From contig JBGTQJ010000004.1 of assembly GCA_041941305.1 (NCBI GenBank), positions 124,001 to 188,000 of the forward strand: DNA of 64,000 nucleotides. The letters run 5' to 3'. Under the pieces are notes generated by a model, which saw only the letters and a program-made list of their open reading frames with translations, was not told the origin of the DNA and did no database searches. Shown piece after piece: positions 8,941 to 16,887 of the stretch (its first letter is position 1; the number at the start of each line of letters is the position of its first letter). Source of the stretch: JANSWP01 sp041941305. Lineage in GTDB: Bacteria > Bacteroidota > Bacteroidia > Chitinophagales > Saprospiraceae. The position numbers and the translations under genes are program-made.

Positions 8941-10668
8941 TTATCTAAATACATTTTCAAACCTCAAACTTTTCTTGTAAGGAAAAACCTCAATAATTTC
9001 CTTCCTCTTCTGCTTCTCTTGCATGTCTTTCCAAAATTTAACGTCAAATAAATCGCCATGCAGTCGCATAAAGATGTCTCGAATTTCTTTTTTGCCAATG
9101 AGGAATTTCAGAAACTCTTCGGGAAAGACATCGTTTTCCCCCACGTGATAAAAAGGTTCAGAAGACATCTCTTCATAGTGATCCCGGGGTTCGGGCATGT
9201 AGCGAAAATTGTAATCTGTCAGGAATCCAATTTCGTCATAATCGTAAAATACGACCCTTTTCAAGCGGGTAACTCCAAAATTTTTAAGCAACATATCACC
9301 TGGAAAAATATTCACTGCAGCCAGTTGTTTGATGGCTCTTCCGTATTCATTGATGGCTTCTTCGGCTTCTTTTATAGTAGCATTTTCCAAAAACAAGTTG
9401 AGCGGAATCATTTTCTTTTCAGCATAGAGGTGAGCAATCTCAACTTCATCCTCTGTGACTTTTATTTTGGAGGGAAAGTCTTTTTGTAGTTCTTCAATTA
9501 ATTCATCGGTAAAACGTTTGCGTTCAAAGACCAGGTTTTCAAAAGTATGAAAATCCGTCATACGTCCAACTCTGTCATGCCTGTGAACCAAATCGTATTT
9601 TTCCCGAACCTGCTTTTGAGTCATCTGCTTGGGCGGCGCAAATCTGTCTTTAATTACTTTGAAAACCATATTGTAAGAAGGCAAGGTAAATACAGACATA
9701 ACCATACCTCTGATACCTGGCGCCATGATAAATTTATCTACAGTATGCTCCATGTGTCGCAAAAAATTGCGATAAAAAACTGTCTTTCCATGTTTTACAA
9801 AACCTATGGAATTGTACAACTCACCCAAGCTTTTTACGGGCAGAATAGAACACAAAAAATCGACGGTTTCACTCACTATATCAACATCCACCAGAAAATA
9901 GGAGCGATGGTAACTAAAAATAGATCCTACATCGTTTGCTTGTAATAGAAGGGTATCTACATAGATTTTCTTCGCTCTTTGGAGTAATGGAAGTACAAAA
10001 GGGAATATCCGCTCTCCTTGCCACAATCTACCAACTATATAGGCACCTGTGTTTCTATAAAAAACCGATTTCAATACTTCCAGGCGAATGGTTCCAAATA
10101 GAATTTTTTTATGATCCAGATGTTTTGAGAGTGTTTTGGAAATGTAATCTACGTCTCTGTTAATATCCTCAAAGGGAATATCAAATTGGAAAAAAGCAAG
10201 CAATTGCTGCATGGTGACCTGAACCGGGTTGGTCAAGTAGAAGGTATAATAAATGGGTTGGGTAGATTTGAATTCACGATAGGTACCTGTGGCGTGTACA
10301 AACATCAAATCTTCATCGGCACTCAAACCTTTGTGGATATGTCTAAAGACTGAATTGTAAAAGGTCTCAGCAATGTTTTTGGTATTGAAGTTCATCACCT
10401 CCTCCAAATAACACTGCTTTGTTTCTGCCCAAATTGAGTTGTCAGCTGCCTTTTCTCCAAGAAAACCCAGCACTTTATCCGTTGTCTCTCCTACGATGTC
10501 TCGATAAAGGGTGATTCGATCTCTGGAATCTGCCTGAAGCCCATGCCAGTCCTGGTTTTCAAAGCGAATTTTTGCACGCTTGGTGATGCGTTTGAAAAGA
10601 TGGTAATAGCGAATGTAGTCGCTCAAAATCAGATTGGCAACGTCGTAAGGAATGAGTTTTTCAAACAT
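8941..10668 (-). CDS. aceK: Isocitrate dehydrogenase kinase/phosphatase
   Basis: This 575-residue protein matches AceK over its full length. The N-terminal regulatory domain (about residues 1-310) is followed by the kinase-like domain with the ATP loop APGIRGMVMSVF (316-327), K337 in FKVIKDRFAPPK, the QVREKYDLVHRHDRVGRMTDFHTFENL block, and the acidic catalytic segment around NFGVTRLKRVVFYDYDEIG. AceK phosphorylates isocitrate dehydrogenase, diverting isocitrate to the glyoxylate shunt, and reverses the modification with the same active site. No aceA, aceB or icd lies in this window, so the usual aceBAK context is absent. The gene is convergent with metX, with 31 bp between stops. Confidence 0.93.
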   Translation of the reverse strand: MFEKLIPYDVANLILSDYIRYYHLFKRITKRAKIRFENQDWHGLQADSRDRITLYRDIVGETTDKVLGFLGEKAADNSIWAETKQCYLEEVMNFNTKNIAETFYNSVFRHIHKGLSADEDLMFVHATGTYREFKSTQPIYYTFYLTNPVQVTMQQLLAFFQFDIPFEDINRDVDYISKTLSKHLDHKKILFGTIRLEVLKSVFYRNTGAYIVGRLWQGERIFPFVLPLLQRAKKIYVDTLLLQANDVGSIFSYHRSYFLVDVDIVSETVDFLCSILPVKSLGELYNSIGFVKHGKTVFYRNFLRHMEHTVDKFIMAPGIRGMVMSVFTLPSYNMVFKVIKDRFAPPKQMTQKQVREKYDLVHRHDRVGRMTDFHTFENLVFERKRFTDELIEELQKDFPSKIKVTEDEVEIAHLYAEKKMIPLNLFLENATIKEAEEAINEYGRAIKQLAAVNIFPGDMLLKNFGVTRLKRVVFYDYDEIGFLTDYNFRYMPEPRDHYEEMSSEPFYHVGENDVFPEEFLKFLIGKKEIRDIFMRLHGDLFDVKFWKDMQEKQKRKEIIEVFPYKKSLRFENVFR

Positions 10669-10671
10669 ACT

Positions 10672-10848
10672 CTAAATTTCTAAAAATCTTCTACCCATTA
10701 ATTTTTGGAATCCGAGTTTCTTCCAAAATGAACTGGCAGGAATTCCCTTTAATACATACAGTTCAATTCTTTGAATGTCCAATGATTTGAACCAATCAAT
10801 TGCAAACAAAACCAATTTTTTACCAATTCCCCGCTTTTGTTCTTTTTT
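10672..10848 (-). pseudogene. C-terminal remnant of a GNAT acetyltransferase
   Basis: The minus strand between an in-frame stop at 10849-10851 and a TAG at 10672 reads 58 codons without a start. It contains KRGIGKKLVLFAIDWF, IQRIELYVLKG and SSFWKKLGFQKLMGRR. This is the usual end of a GNAT fold: the acetyl-CoA loop RGIGKKL, then an ELYV strand, then the WKKLGF helix. The N-terminal two thirds are missing, so I call it a truncated pseudogene. Its stop lies 3 bp before the aceK start codon. Confidence 0.7.
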
Positions 10849-10901
10849 CTAATCATCAAAAAAAGACAGAAGCAAAAATCGGAAAAATTCATGACCTACC
10901 C

Positions 10902-10932
10902 TTGCATTAAATTTTCAAAGCAACTACATTTG
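10902..10932 (+). promoter_or_regulatory. Predicted his operon promoter
   Basis: TTG (10902-10904) and TACATTTG (10925-10932) are separated by 20 bp, matching the Bacteroidota sigma factor consensus TTTG-N19-21-TAnnTTTG. Transcription would start near 10938, about 17 nt before the leader ATG. The same -7 octamer and spacing are found upstream of the arginine leader. Confidence 0.65.
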
Positions 10933-10954
10933 CGCTCAATTAAAGAAACAATTC

Positions 10955-11014
10955 ATGTTTTTATCATTACATCATCATCATCATTTTTCAATGTTCCCTC
11001 GGAGCAAATGGTGA
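10955..11014 (+). CDS. hisL: Histidine operon leader peptide (five consecutive His)
   Basis: This 19-codon ORF encodes MFLSLHHHHHFSMFPRSKW and ends with TGA at 11012-11014. The five CAT codons (10970-10984) are the sensor of a ribosome-mediated attenuator: scarce His-tRNA stalls the leader ribosome there. It sits between a consensus promoter and a strong terminator, directly upstream of hisG. Reading frame, position, codon run and RNA pairings all agree. Confidence 0.88.
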   Translation: MFLSLHHHHHFSMFPRSKW

Positions 11015-11078
11015 TGTAATGGATTGAATTTCAATCTTAAAAGAGGCTTACCGTTTGTTCGGTAAGCCTCTTTTTTTT
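10965..11078 (+). promoter_or_regulatory. His operon transcription attenuator
   Basis: Three mutually exclusive pairings can be drawn. Stem 1:2 joins 10965-10978 (overlapping the His codons) with 11008-11021 (14 pairs including one G-U). Stem 2:3 is the antiterminator, joining 11002-11014 with 11048-11060 (13 pairs, three G-U). Stem 3:4 is the terminator, 11041-11053 with 11060-11072. When His-tRNA is charged the ribosome reaches the stop codon and masks segment 2, so the terminator forms. When it is uncharged the ribosome masks segment 1 and the antiterminator wins. This is the classical logic; the pairings were read by eye. Confidence 0.8.
11041..11078 (+). terminator. Intrinsic terminator of the his attenuator
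   Basis: AAGAGGCTTACCG (11041-11053) pairs perfectly with CGGTAAGCCTCTT (11060-11072) around the loop TTTGTT. The T-run extends to 11078. It lies 22 bp before the hisG start. Confidence 0.9.
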
Positions 11079-11100
11079 GCCGTAAACAAAACAATCAATT

Positions 11101-11958
11101 TTGGAAAAACTAAAAATAGCAATTCAGAAATCGGGAAGACTCAGTGAACAATCGAAAGGATTACTTAAGGATTGTGGCATCAAAATTCGAAATGGAAAAA
11201 ATGCCCTAAGGGTCTCAGCAAGCAATTTTCCACTGGATCTATTCTACCTGCGAGATGACGACATTCCCCAATATGTAGAAGATGGTATTGCCGATATAGG
11301 CATCGTTGGGGAAAATGTGCTTTTGGAACATCAAAGTACTTGTCGAGTTGTTCGGAAATTGGGTTTCGCCAAATGTCGACTTTCCTTGGCAGTTCCAAAA
11401 AGTGTTGACTATCAGGATGTTAATTCAGTCGCAGGTAAGAAAATTGCAACTTCCTATCCAAACATCCTCGCTCAATATTTAGCAGAAAATCAAATCGAAG
11501 CGGGTATACACGAAATAAGTGGTTCTGTTGAAATCGCTCCAAATATTGGCTTGGCAGATGCAGTTTGCGATTTGGTTAGTACAGGAAGTACGCTTTTCAG
11601 TAATGGACTCAAGGAGGTGGAAACCATCTTGAGATCCGAGGCAGTTATGATCTCAAGCACCGAATTAGCAGGTGGGAAAAAGCAGCTTTTGGAAAAATTG
11701 CTGTTTAGAATCAAAGCCGTTCAAAAAGCCCAAAATAGCAAATACGTAGTGCTCAATGCCCCAGAAAACAAACTAGAAGATGTGAAAAATATTCTACCTG
11801 GATTGAAAAGCCCCACTGTAGTGCCCTTGGCAGAACAAGGTTGGTTTGCATTGCACTCTGTCATCCAGGAAGAAACATTTTGGGAGGTGATTGATGAGCT
11901 AAAAACAGCTGGAGCAGAAGGTATTTTGGTCATGCCTATAGAGAAGATGATTTTATAG
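11101..11958 (+). CDS. hisG: ATP phosphoribosyltransferase, long form
   Basis: HisG catalyses the first, committed step of histidine synthesis, from ATP and PRPP. At 285 residues it is the long form, with a C-terminal ACT-like regulatory domain (about residues 210-285, ending AAGAEGILVMPIEKMI), so it should be feedback-inhibited by histidine and need no HisZ. Catalytic-domain markers are LKIAIQKSGRLSEQS, DDIPQYVEDGIADIGIVGENVL and the PRPP loop LADAVCDLVSTGSTL. The start is TTG at 11101; no ATG is available near the conserved beginning. It is the first structural gene after the attenuator. Confidence 0.95.
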   Translation: MEKLKIAIQKSGRLSEQSKGLLKDCGIKIRNGKNALRVSASNFPLDLFYLRDDDIPQYVEDGIADIGIVGENVLLEHQSTCRVVRKLGFAKCRLSLAVPKSVDYQDVNSVAGKKIATSYPNILAQYLAENQIEAGIHEISGSVEIAPNIGLADAVCDLVSTGSTLFSNGLKEVETILRSEAVMISSTELAGGKKQLLEKLLFRIKAVQKAQNSKYVVLNAPENKLEDVKNILPGLKSPTVVPLAEQGWFALHSVIQEETFWEVIDELKTAGAEGILVMPIEKMIL

Positions 11959-12003
11959 AAAAAGTATAAAAAAGGCTCAATTCTAATTTCAAAAAGAATT
12001 TTT

Positions 12004-13284
12004 ATGAAAACTTATCAATATCCAAAAAAAGAAAACTGGGGAGCAATTTTAAAACGTCCAACATTTGATTTTTCTGAACTGGAGACAACAGTTGGGGCCA
12101 TATTGAAAAAGGTAAAAGAAAAAGGCAACCAGGCACTTTTTGATTATTCAAAACAATTTGATGGTGTTGAAATGACTCAATTAGAAGTGTCGGAAACAGA
12201 ATTAGCCGATGCAAAAAAAATAGTATCTGATGAATTGAAGCAGGCTATCCAAACTGCCTATTCGAATATCAAAGCCTTTCACGAATCCCAGAAGGAAACA
12301 CCTAAGACAGTAGAAACGATGTCGGGGGTCGAGTGCTGGAGGAAAAGTGTTCCCATTCAGAAAGTAGGGTTGTACATTCCAGGAGGGACGGCTCCATTAT
12401 TTTCCACGGTTTTGATGCTGGGAGTACCGGCAATAATAGCATGTTGTAAGGAAATTATTTTATGTACCCCTCCTCAACAAAATCGTTCAATACATCCCGC
12501 AATTTTGTACACCGCTCAACTCATTGGTATTGAAAAGATATTCAAGGTAGGTGGTGCACAGGCAATTGCTGCTATGGCATATGGAACAGAAAGTATTCCT
12601 AAAGTTTACAAGATTTTTGGACCTGGCAATCAGTTTGTCACTACCGCCAAGATGTTAATCAATAAAGAAGGTATTCCAATTGATATGCCAGCTGGTCCTT
12701 CCGAGGTTTTGGTGTTGACGAATGAGCGTGCCAATCCTCGGTTTGTTGCTGCAGATTTGCTTTCACAAGCAGAGCATGGGATTGATAGTCAGGTCGTTAT
12801 GGTAAGTTTGGATGAAAAGGTAATTAATGCTGTATTGAGAGAGATTGAACTACAACTGAAGGATTTGCCCCGAAGGGAAATTGCCACAAAAGCATTGGAA
12901 AATAGCGTTTCTATTCTTGCTAAAGATGAAGAAGAAGCTATTGAATTGGTGAATTATTACGCTCCTGAACATCTCATTATTGCATACCAGGATCCGGAAC
13001 GAATTGCCGAAAAAGTTGTCAATGCAGGTTCTGTTTTTTTGGGCAATTATACACCGGAAAGTGTAGGGGATTATGCCTCCGGTACCAATCATACTTTGCC
13101 AACCAATGGTTTTGCCAAAGCCTATAGTGGTGTTTCACTGGATGCATTTGTCAAAAAAATTACCTATCAGAAGCTGTCCAGAGAAGGCTTGAAGAATATT
13201 GGAAAAACAGTTGAAGTCATGGCAGAAGCAGAGGAATTAATGGCACACAAGCGTGCTGTATCTATTCGGCTACAAGAAATTTAG
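12004..13284 (+). CDS. hisD: Histidinol dehydrogenase
   Basis: This 426-residue NAD-dependent enzyme performs the last two steps, oxidising L-histidinol to L-histidine. Conserved blocks are VGLYIPGGTAPLFSTVLMLGVPA, the nucleotide region VGGAQAIAAMAYGTESIPKV, the signature IDMPAGPSEVLVLTNERANPRFVAADLLSQAEHG with its Zn-binding residues, and AGSVFLGNYTPESVGDYASGTNHTLPT with the catalytic His region. It starts 45 bp after hisG and ends 4 bp before the hisC start, typical of a tight operon. Confidence 0.96.
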   Translation: MKTYQYPKKENWGAILKRPTFDFSELETTVGAILKKVKEKGNQALFDYSKQFDGVEMTQLEVSETELADAKKIVSDELKQAIQTAYSNIKAFHESQKETPKTVETMSGVECWRKSVPIQKVGLYIPGGTAPLFSTVLMLGVPAIIACCKEIILCTPPQQNRSIHPAILYTAQLIGIEKIFKVGGAQAIAAMAYGTESIPKVYKIFGPGNQFVTTAKMLINKEGIPIDMPAGPSEVLVLTNERANPRFVAADLLSQAEHGIDSQVVMVSLDEKVINAVLREIELQLKDLPRREIATKALENSVSILAKDEEEAIELVNYYAPEHLIIAYQDPERIAEKVVNAGSVFLGNYTPESVGDYASGTNHTLPTNGFAKAYSGVSLDAFVKKITYQKLSREGLKNIGKTVEVMAEAEELMAHKRAVSIRLQEI

Positions 13285-13288
13285 AATC

Positions 13289-14341
13289 ATGGATATTCAA
13301 AAGTTGGTACGTGAAAATATTAGGAACCTTCAACCTTATTCCTCGGCAAGAGATGAATTCAAGGGAGTGGCGGATATTTATTTGGATGCCAATGAGAATC
13401 CCTTTGAATCAGATCTGAACCGTTATCCTGATCCTTTGCAAAAAGAATTGAAAAAGAAAATTGCTGAAATCAAAAACCTTTCAAAAGAACAAATTTTTCT
13501 AGGTAATGGAAGTGACGAGGCAATTGATTTATTGATTAGGATTTTTTGTGAACCTGGGCAGGATGAAATCCTCATTTTACCTCCAACTTATGGAATGTAT
13601 GCGGTATCCGCCAGTATTTCAAATGTCAACATTCGGTCAATTCCATTACAATCCAATTTCCAACCTGATATAGAGAAGATTCTTAATGCTACGGAGGGAA
13701 ATGTCAAAATGCTTTTTTTGTGTAGTCCCAATAATCCAACAGGTAATGATTTTGAAGTTCGGGTTTTGGAAAAATTGATTGCCGAATTTCCTGGAATTGT
13801 CGTTGTAGATGAAGCCTATATTGATTTTTCAAAACGACAAAGTTGCACTACCTGGTTGAAAAAATACCCAAATTTGGTTGTACTCCAAACATTTTCCAAA
13901 GCCTGGGGTTTGGCGGGTATTCGCCTGGGGATGGCTTTTGCTTCTAAAGAGATAATTGATCTGCTAAATAAAATTAAGCCACCCTACAATGTAAATGGAT
14001 TGACTCAAAAGATAGCGCTCCAATCATTGCAAATAGAAAAATATAAACGAGAAGTTACAGAGATTTTGGCTCAGAGAACCACATTGAAAAATGAATTATT
14101 GAAATTCGATTTTGTCCAAAAGGTATATCCTTCAGCCGCAAATTTCTTGCTCGTCAAAGTGGAACGGGTAGATGAGTTGTTCCATTTTTTGATGGATAAT
14201 GGCATCATTGTTCGCAATCGCTCCAAAGTGCCACTTTGCGAAGGATGTCTCCGGTTTTCAGTCGGTACACCAGCAGAAAATCAACAGCTACTAAGGCATT
14301 TGAATTTGTTTAAAACTTCCTCATCTAAAACTCAAAATTGA
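13289..14341 (+). CDS. hisC: Histidinol-phosphate aminotransferase
   Basis: This 350-residue class II PLP aminotransferase converts imidazole-acetol phosphate to histidinol phosphate using glutamate. Seen are the N-terminal YLDANENPFESDLNRYPDP, NGSDEAIDLLIR, CSPNNPTGN, VVDEAYIDFS, and the PLP lysine in TFSKAWGLAGIRLGMAFAS. I chose the ATG at 13289, since a longer in-frame start at 13253 lies inside hisD and adds 12 unconserved residues. Its stop is just before the hisB start codon. Confidence 0.95.
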   Translation: MDIQKLVRENIRNLQPYSSARDEFKGVADIYLDANENPFESDLNRYPDPLQKELKKKIAEIKNLSKEQIFLGNGSDEAIDLLIRIFCEPGQDEILILPPTYGMYAVSASISNVNIRSIPLQSNFQPDIEKILNATEGNVKMLFLCSPNNPTGNDFEVRVLEKLIAEFPGIVVVDEAYIDFSKRQSCTTWLKKYPNLVVLQTFSKAWGLAGIRLGMAFASKEIIDLLNKIKPPYNVNGLTQKIALQSLQIEKYKREVTEILAQRTTLKNELLKFDFVQKVYPSAANFLLVKVERVDELFHFLMDNGIIVRNRSKVPLCEGCLRFSVGTPAENQQLLRHLNLFKTSSSKTQN

Positions 14342-14343
14342 GC

Positions 14344-15483
14344 ATGAAAAAAATACTTTTCCTCGACCGGGATGGAACCATTGTGATCGAACCTCCTGAA
14401 GACTACCAATTGGATAGTCTGAAGAAGCTGGAATTTTATCCCAAGGTCTTTCAAAATTTGAGCAAAATTGTACGAGAACTGGATTACGAGTTGGTCATGA
14501 TTACAAATCAAGATGGATTGGGGACGGACTCCTTTCCAGAAGAAACATTTTGGCCTGCTCACAATAAAATTATCCAAGCTTTTGAAAACGAAGGGATTCA
14601 CTTCTCCGAAGTTTTGATTGACAGGACATTTCCTCATGAGAATGCATCTACCAGAAAGCCTCAAACAGGATTGTTGACTCATTACATAGAAGGTGATTAT
14701 GATTTAAAAAACTCATTTGTAGTTGGGGATCGATTGACAGATATTGAGTTGGCAAAAAACCTTGGAGCAAAAGGGATCTGGCTAAATAACAATCCAGATT
14801 TGGGAGTTGATGAGGTACAGGGGAATGCGGAAAGACTAAAGGATGTCATCGCCTTAACTACTCAAAATTGGGATGAAATCTATCAATTTTTACTCCTACC
14901 GGAGAGATTGGTAACTCATATTAGAAAAACCAAAGAAACCGACGTAAGCATACAATTAAATCTCGACGGAACAGGACGTTCAAATAACCAAACTGGTATA
15001 GGTTTTTTCGATCACATGCTCGATCAATTGGCAAAGCATTCTGGAATTGATTTGGAAGTCGCCACAAGAGGAGATCTCCACATTGATGAGCATCACACGA
15101 TTGAAGATACAGGGATTGCACTTGGAGAGGCTTTCAAAAAGGCATTGGGAAGCAAAGCAGGAATTGAAAGATATGGGTTTTGCCTGCCTATGGATGACTG
15201 CCTGGCACAGGTTGCTCTTGATTTTGGAGGACGCAATTGGCTGGTTTGGGAGGCAACTTTTAAACGTGAGATGATCGGAAAAATGCCAACGGAGATGTTT
15301 TCCCATTTTTTCAAGAGTTTCTCAGATGCTGCTCTTTGCAACTTGAATATCAAAGCAGAAGGTACCAATGAACACCACAAAATTGAGGCAATTTTCAAGG
15401 CTTTCGCGAGGGCGATAAAAATGGCGATTAAAAGAGATGAGAAGCGGATTAAGCAGTTGCCGACTACGAAAGGGATTTTGTAG
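14344..15483 (+). CDS. hisB: Bifunctional histidinol-phosphatase / imidazoleglycerol-phosphate dehydratase
   Basis: The 379-residue fusion carries an N-terminal HAD phosphatase (about residues 1-165; LFLDRDGTIV with nucleophile D8 and acid/base D10, then VVGDRLTDIELAKNLGAKGI). The C-terminal IGP dehydratase (about 185-379) contains the metal-binding blocks GFFDHMLDQLAKHSG, DLHIDEHHTIEDTGI and GTNEHHKIEAIFKAFARA. It therefore does two non-consecutive steps of histidine synthesis. The ATG at 14344 was preferred over TTG at 14338, which overlaps the hisC stop. The TAG stop is the first three bases of a 21-bp inverted repeat. Confidence 0.95.
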   Translation: MKKILFLDRDGTIVIEPPEDYQLDSLKKLEFYPKVFQNLSKIVRELDYELVMITNQDGLGTDSFPEETFWPAHNKIIQAFENEGIHFSEVLIDRTFPHENASTRKPQTGLLTHYIEGDYDLKNSFVVGDRLTDIELAKNLGAKGIWLNNNPDLGVDEVQGNAERLKDVIALTTQNWDEIYQFLLLPERLVTHIRKTKETDVSIQLNLDGTGRSNNQTGIGFFDHMLDQLAKHSGIDLEVATRGDLHIDEHHTIEDTGIALGEAFKKALGSKAGIERYGFCLPMDDCLAQVALDFGGRNWLVWEATFKREMIGKMPTEMFSHFFKSFSDAALCNLNIKAEGTNEHHKIEAIFKAFARAIKMAIKRDEKRIKQLPTTKGIL

Positions 15484-15552
15484 CCGCCCAATTTATTGGG
15501 CTGGCTGGAAAGCAGAATTTTTCTAAAGCCTGCCCAATAAATTGGGCGGCTA
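15481..15552. repeat. 21-bp perfect inverted repeat overlapping the hisB stop
   Basis: Bases 15481-15501 and 15532-15552 are exact reverse complements (core GCCGCCCAATTTATTGGGC). The left arm begins with the hisB stop codon TAG. The 30-bp loop has no gene. It sits within the his operon, 24 bp before hisH, and may be a mobile palindrome or an mRNA processing/stability element. Confidence 0.8.
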
Positions 15553-15575
15553 CGGAGCTTTAAAATACCACAGAA

Positions 15576-16166
15576 ATGAAACTAGCAATCATCGATTACA
15601 ATGCAGGAAATGTACAATCTGTACTTTTCGCTATGAAGCGACTAGGCATAGAAGCGACGCTGACCCGTGATCATGATTTAATAAAAAAAGCAGATAAAGT
15701 CATTTTTCCAGGAGTTGGAGAAGCTTCTTCAACCATGGCTTTTTTGAAGCAGGAGGGATTAAATGAAGTTATCAAAAATCTACAACAACCGGTGATGGGC
15801 ATTTGTCTGGGGATGCAGTTGCTCTGTGAATATTCAGAAGAAGGAGACACCGCATGTTTAGGGATTTTCCCTCAAAAAGTTCGAAAATTCAAGCCTGTCA
15901 ATTCAGGAATAAAGGTACCCCACATCGGCTGGAATCAAATTTCCGGACTTAATCCTGTTCAATTTAAGGATACTATGGATGGAGATTTTGTCTATTTCGT
16001 CCACTCCTATTATGTCGAAAAAGGCATTTACACTACCGCTACAACTGATTATGTTTTACCATTTAGTGCGGCTATTCAGAAAGATAATTTCTTCGCAACT
16101 CAATTTCACCCCGAGAAATCAGGAAGGGTAGGCGAACGCATTTTAGAACATTTTATAAAACTGTAA
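15576..16166 (+). CDS. hisH: Imidazole glycerol phosphate synthase, glutaminase subunit
   Basis: HisH (196 residues) is the class I glutamine amidotransferase subunit that delivers ammonia to HisF. The start IIDYNAGNVQSVLFAMKRLG, the oxyanion segment VIFPGVGEASSTMAFL, the nucleophile elbow MGICLGMQLLCEYSEEG and the catalytic His-x-Glu in FFATQFHPEKSGRVGERIL are all present. It lies 92 bp after hisB, the widest gap inside this operon apart from hisF-hisI, and only 4 bp before hisA. Confidence 0.95.
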   Translation: MKLAIIDYNAGNVQSVLFAMKRLGIEATLTRDHDLIKKADKVIFPGVGEASSTMAFLKQEGLNEVIKNLQQPVMGICLGMQLLCEYSEEGDTACLGIFPQKVRKFKPVNSGIKVPHIGWNQISGLNPVQFKDTMDGDFVYFVHSYYVEKGIYTTATTDYVLPFSAAIQKDNFFATQFHPEKSGRVGERILEHFIKL

Positions 16167-16170
16167 TTCC

Positions 16171-16887
16171 ATGTATATCATACCCGCTATAGACATTATT
16201 GAAGGCAAATGCGTTCGTTTGACTAAAGGAGATTATGCCACTAAGAAAGTTTATAACGAAAACCCCTTGGAAGTTGCCAAAGCCTTTGAAAGTGAAGGAT
16301 TTACCAGATTACACCTGGTAGATTTGGATGGGGCTAAAAGCGGTCGAATTGTCAATTATAAAATACTGCAAAAAATAGCCAAACAGACCAAACTCCGTAT
16401 TGACTTTGGTGGTGGTCTGAAGCGGAATGAAGATGTTCGAATCGCTTTTGAAAGTGGGGCTGATCAAATTACTGGGGGAACCATTGCCGTAAAAAATCGA
16501 GCGGTATTTGAGCAATGGCTTGCTGATTATGGTAGTGAAAAAATCATTTTGGGAGCCGACGTGAAAAACCTGAAGATCGCGGTTCACGGCTGGCAAGAAG
16601 AAAGTCAATACGAGCTTTTTGAATTTTTGGAAAGCTATCAATCTAGTGGTATTCAATACGTAATTTGTACAGATGTCTCGAAAGACGGATTACTTAAGGG
16701 AAGTGCGGTAGCACTATACGAACAAATCGTGACCCGTTTTCCAAAATTAAAATTGGTCGCAAGTGGTGGGGTAACAAGTAAAGAGGAATTGGAAAAGCTC
16801 AAAGAAATTGGTTGTTACGGAGCTATAATAGGAAAAGCGATTTACGAAGGAAAACTGGACCTGACAACACTTTCTAAATTCAATTAA
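16171..16887 (+). CDS. hisA: ProFAR isomerase (phosphoribosylformimino-AICAR-P isomerase)
   Basis: HisA (238 residues) is a TIM-barrel isomerase for the Amadori rearrangement in histidine synthesis. It opens with IIPAIDIIEGKCVRLTKGDY, where the catalytic Asp lies in PAIDI. LHLVDLDGAKSG, RIDFGGGLKRNEDVRIAFESGA, the second acid in CTDVSKDGLLKGS, and LVASGGVTSKEELEKL follow. Only a 4-bp gap separates it from hisH, and hisF starts on the next base after its stop, so HisH, HisA and HisF are translated as a unit. Confidence 0.96.
   Translation: MYIIPAIDIIEGKCVRLTKGDYATKKVYNENPLEVAKAFESEGFTRLHLVDLDGAKSGRIVNYKILQKIAKQTKLRIDFGGGLKRNEDVRIAFESGADQITGGTIAVKNRAVFEQWLADYGSEKIILGADVKNLKIAVHGWQEESQYELFEFLESYQSSGIQYVICTDVSKDGLLKGSAVALYEQIVTRFPKLKLVASGGVTSKEELEKLKEIGCYGAIIGKAIYEGKLDLTTLSKFN

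Noticed and set aside
10837..11019. 60-codon plus-strand frame across the his leader
   Set aside because: It is out of frame with the His-codon leader; the run of CAT reads as ITSSSSF there. The promoter and attenuator pairings support the 10955-11014 frame instead.
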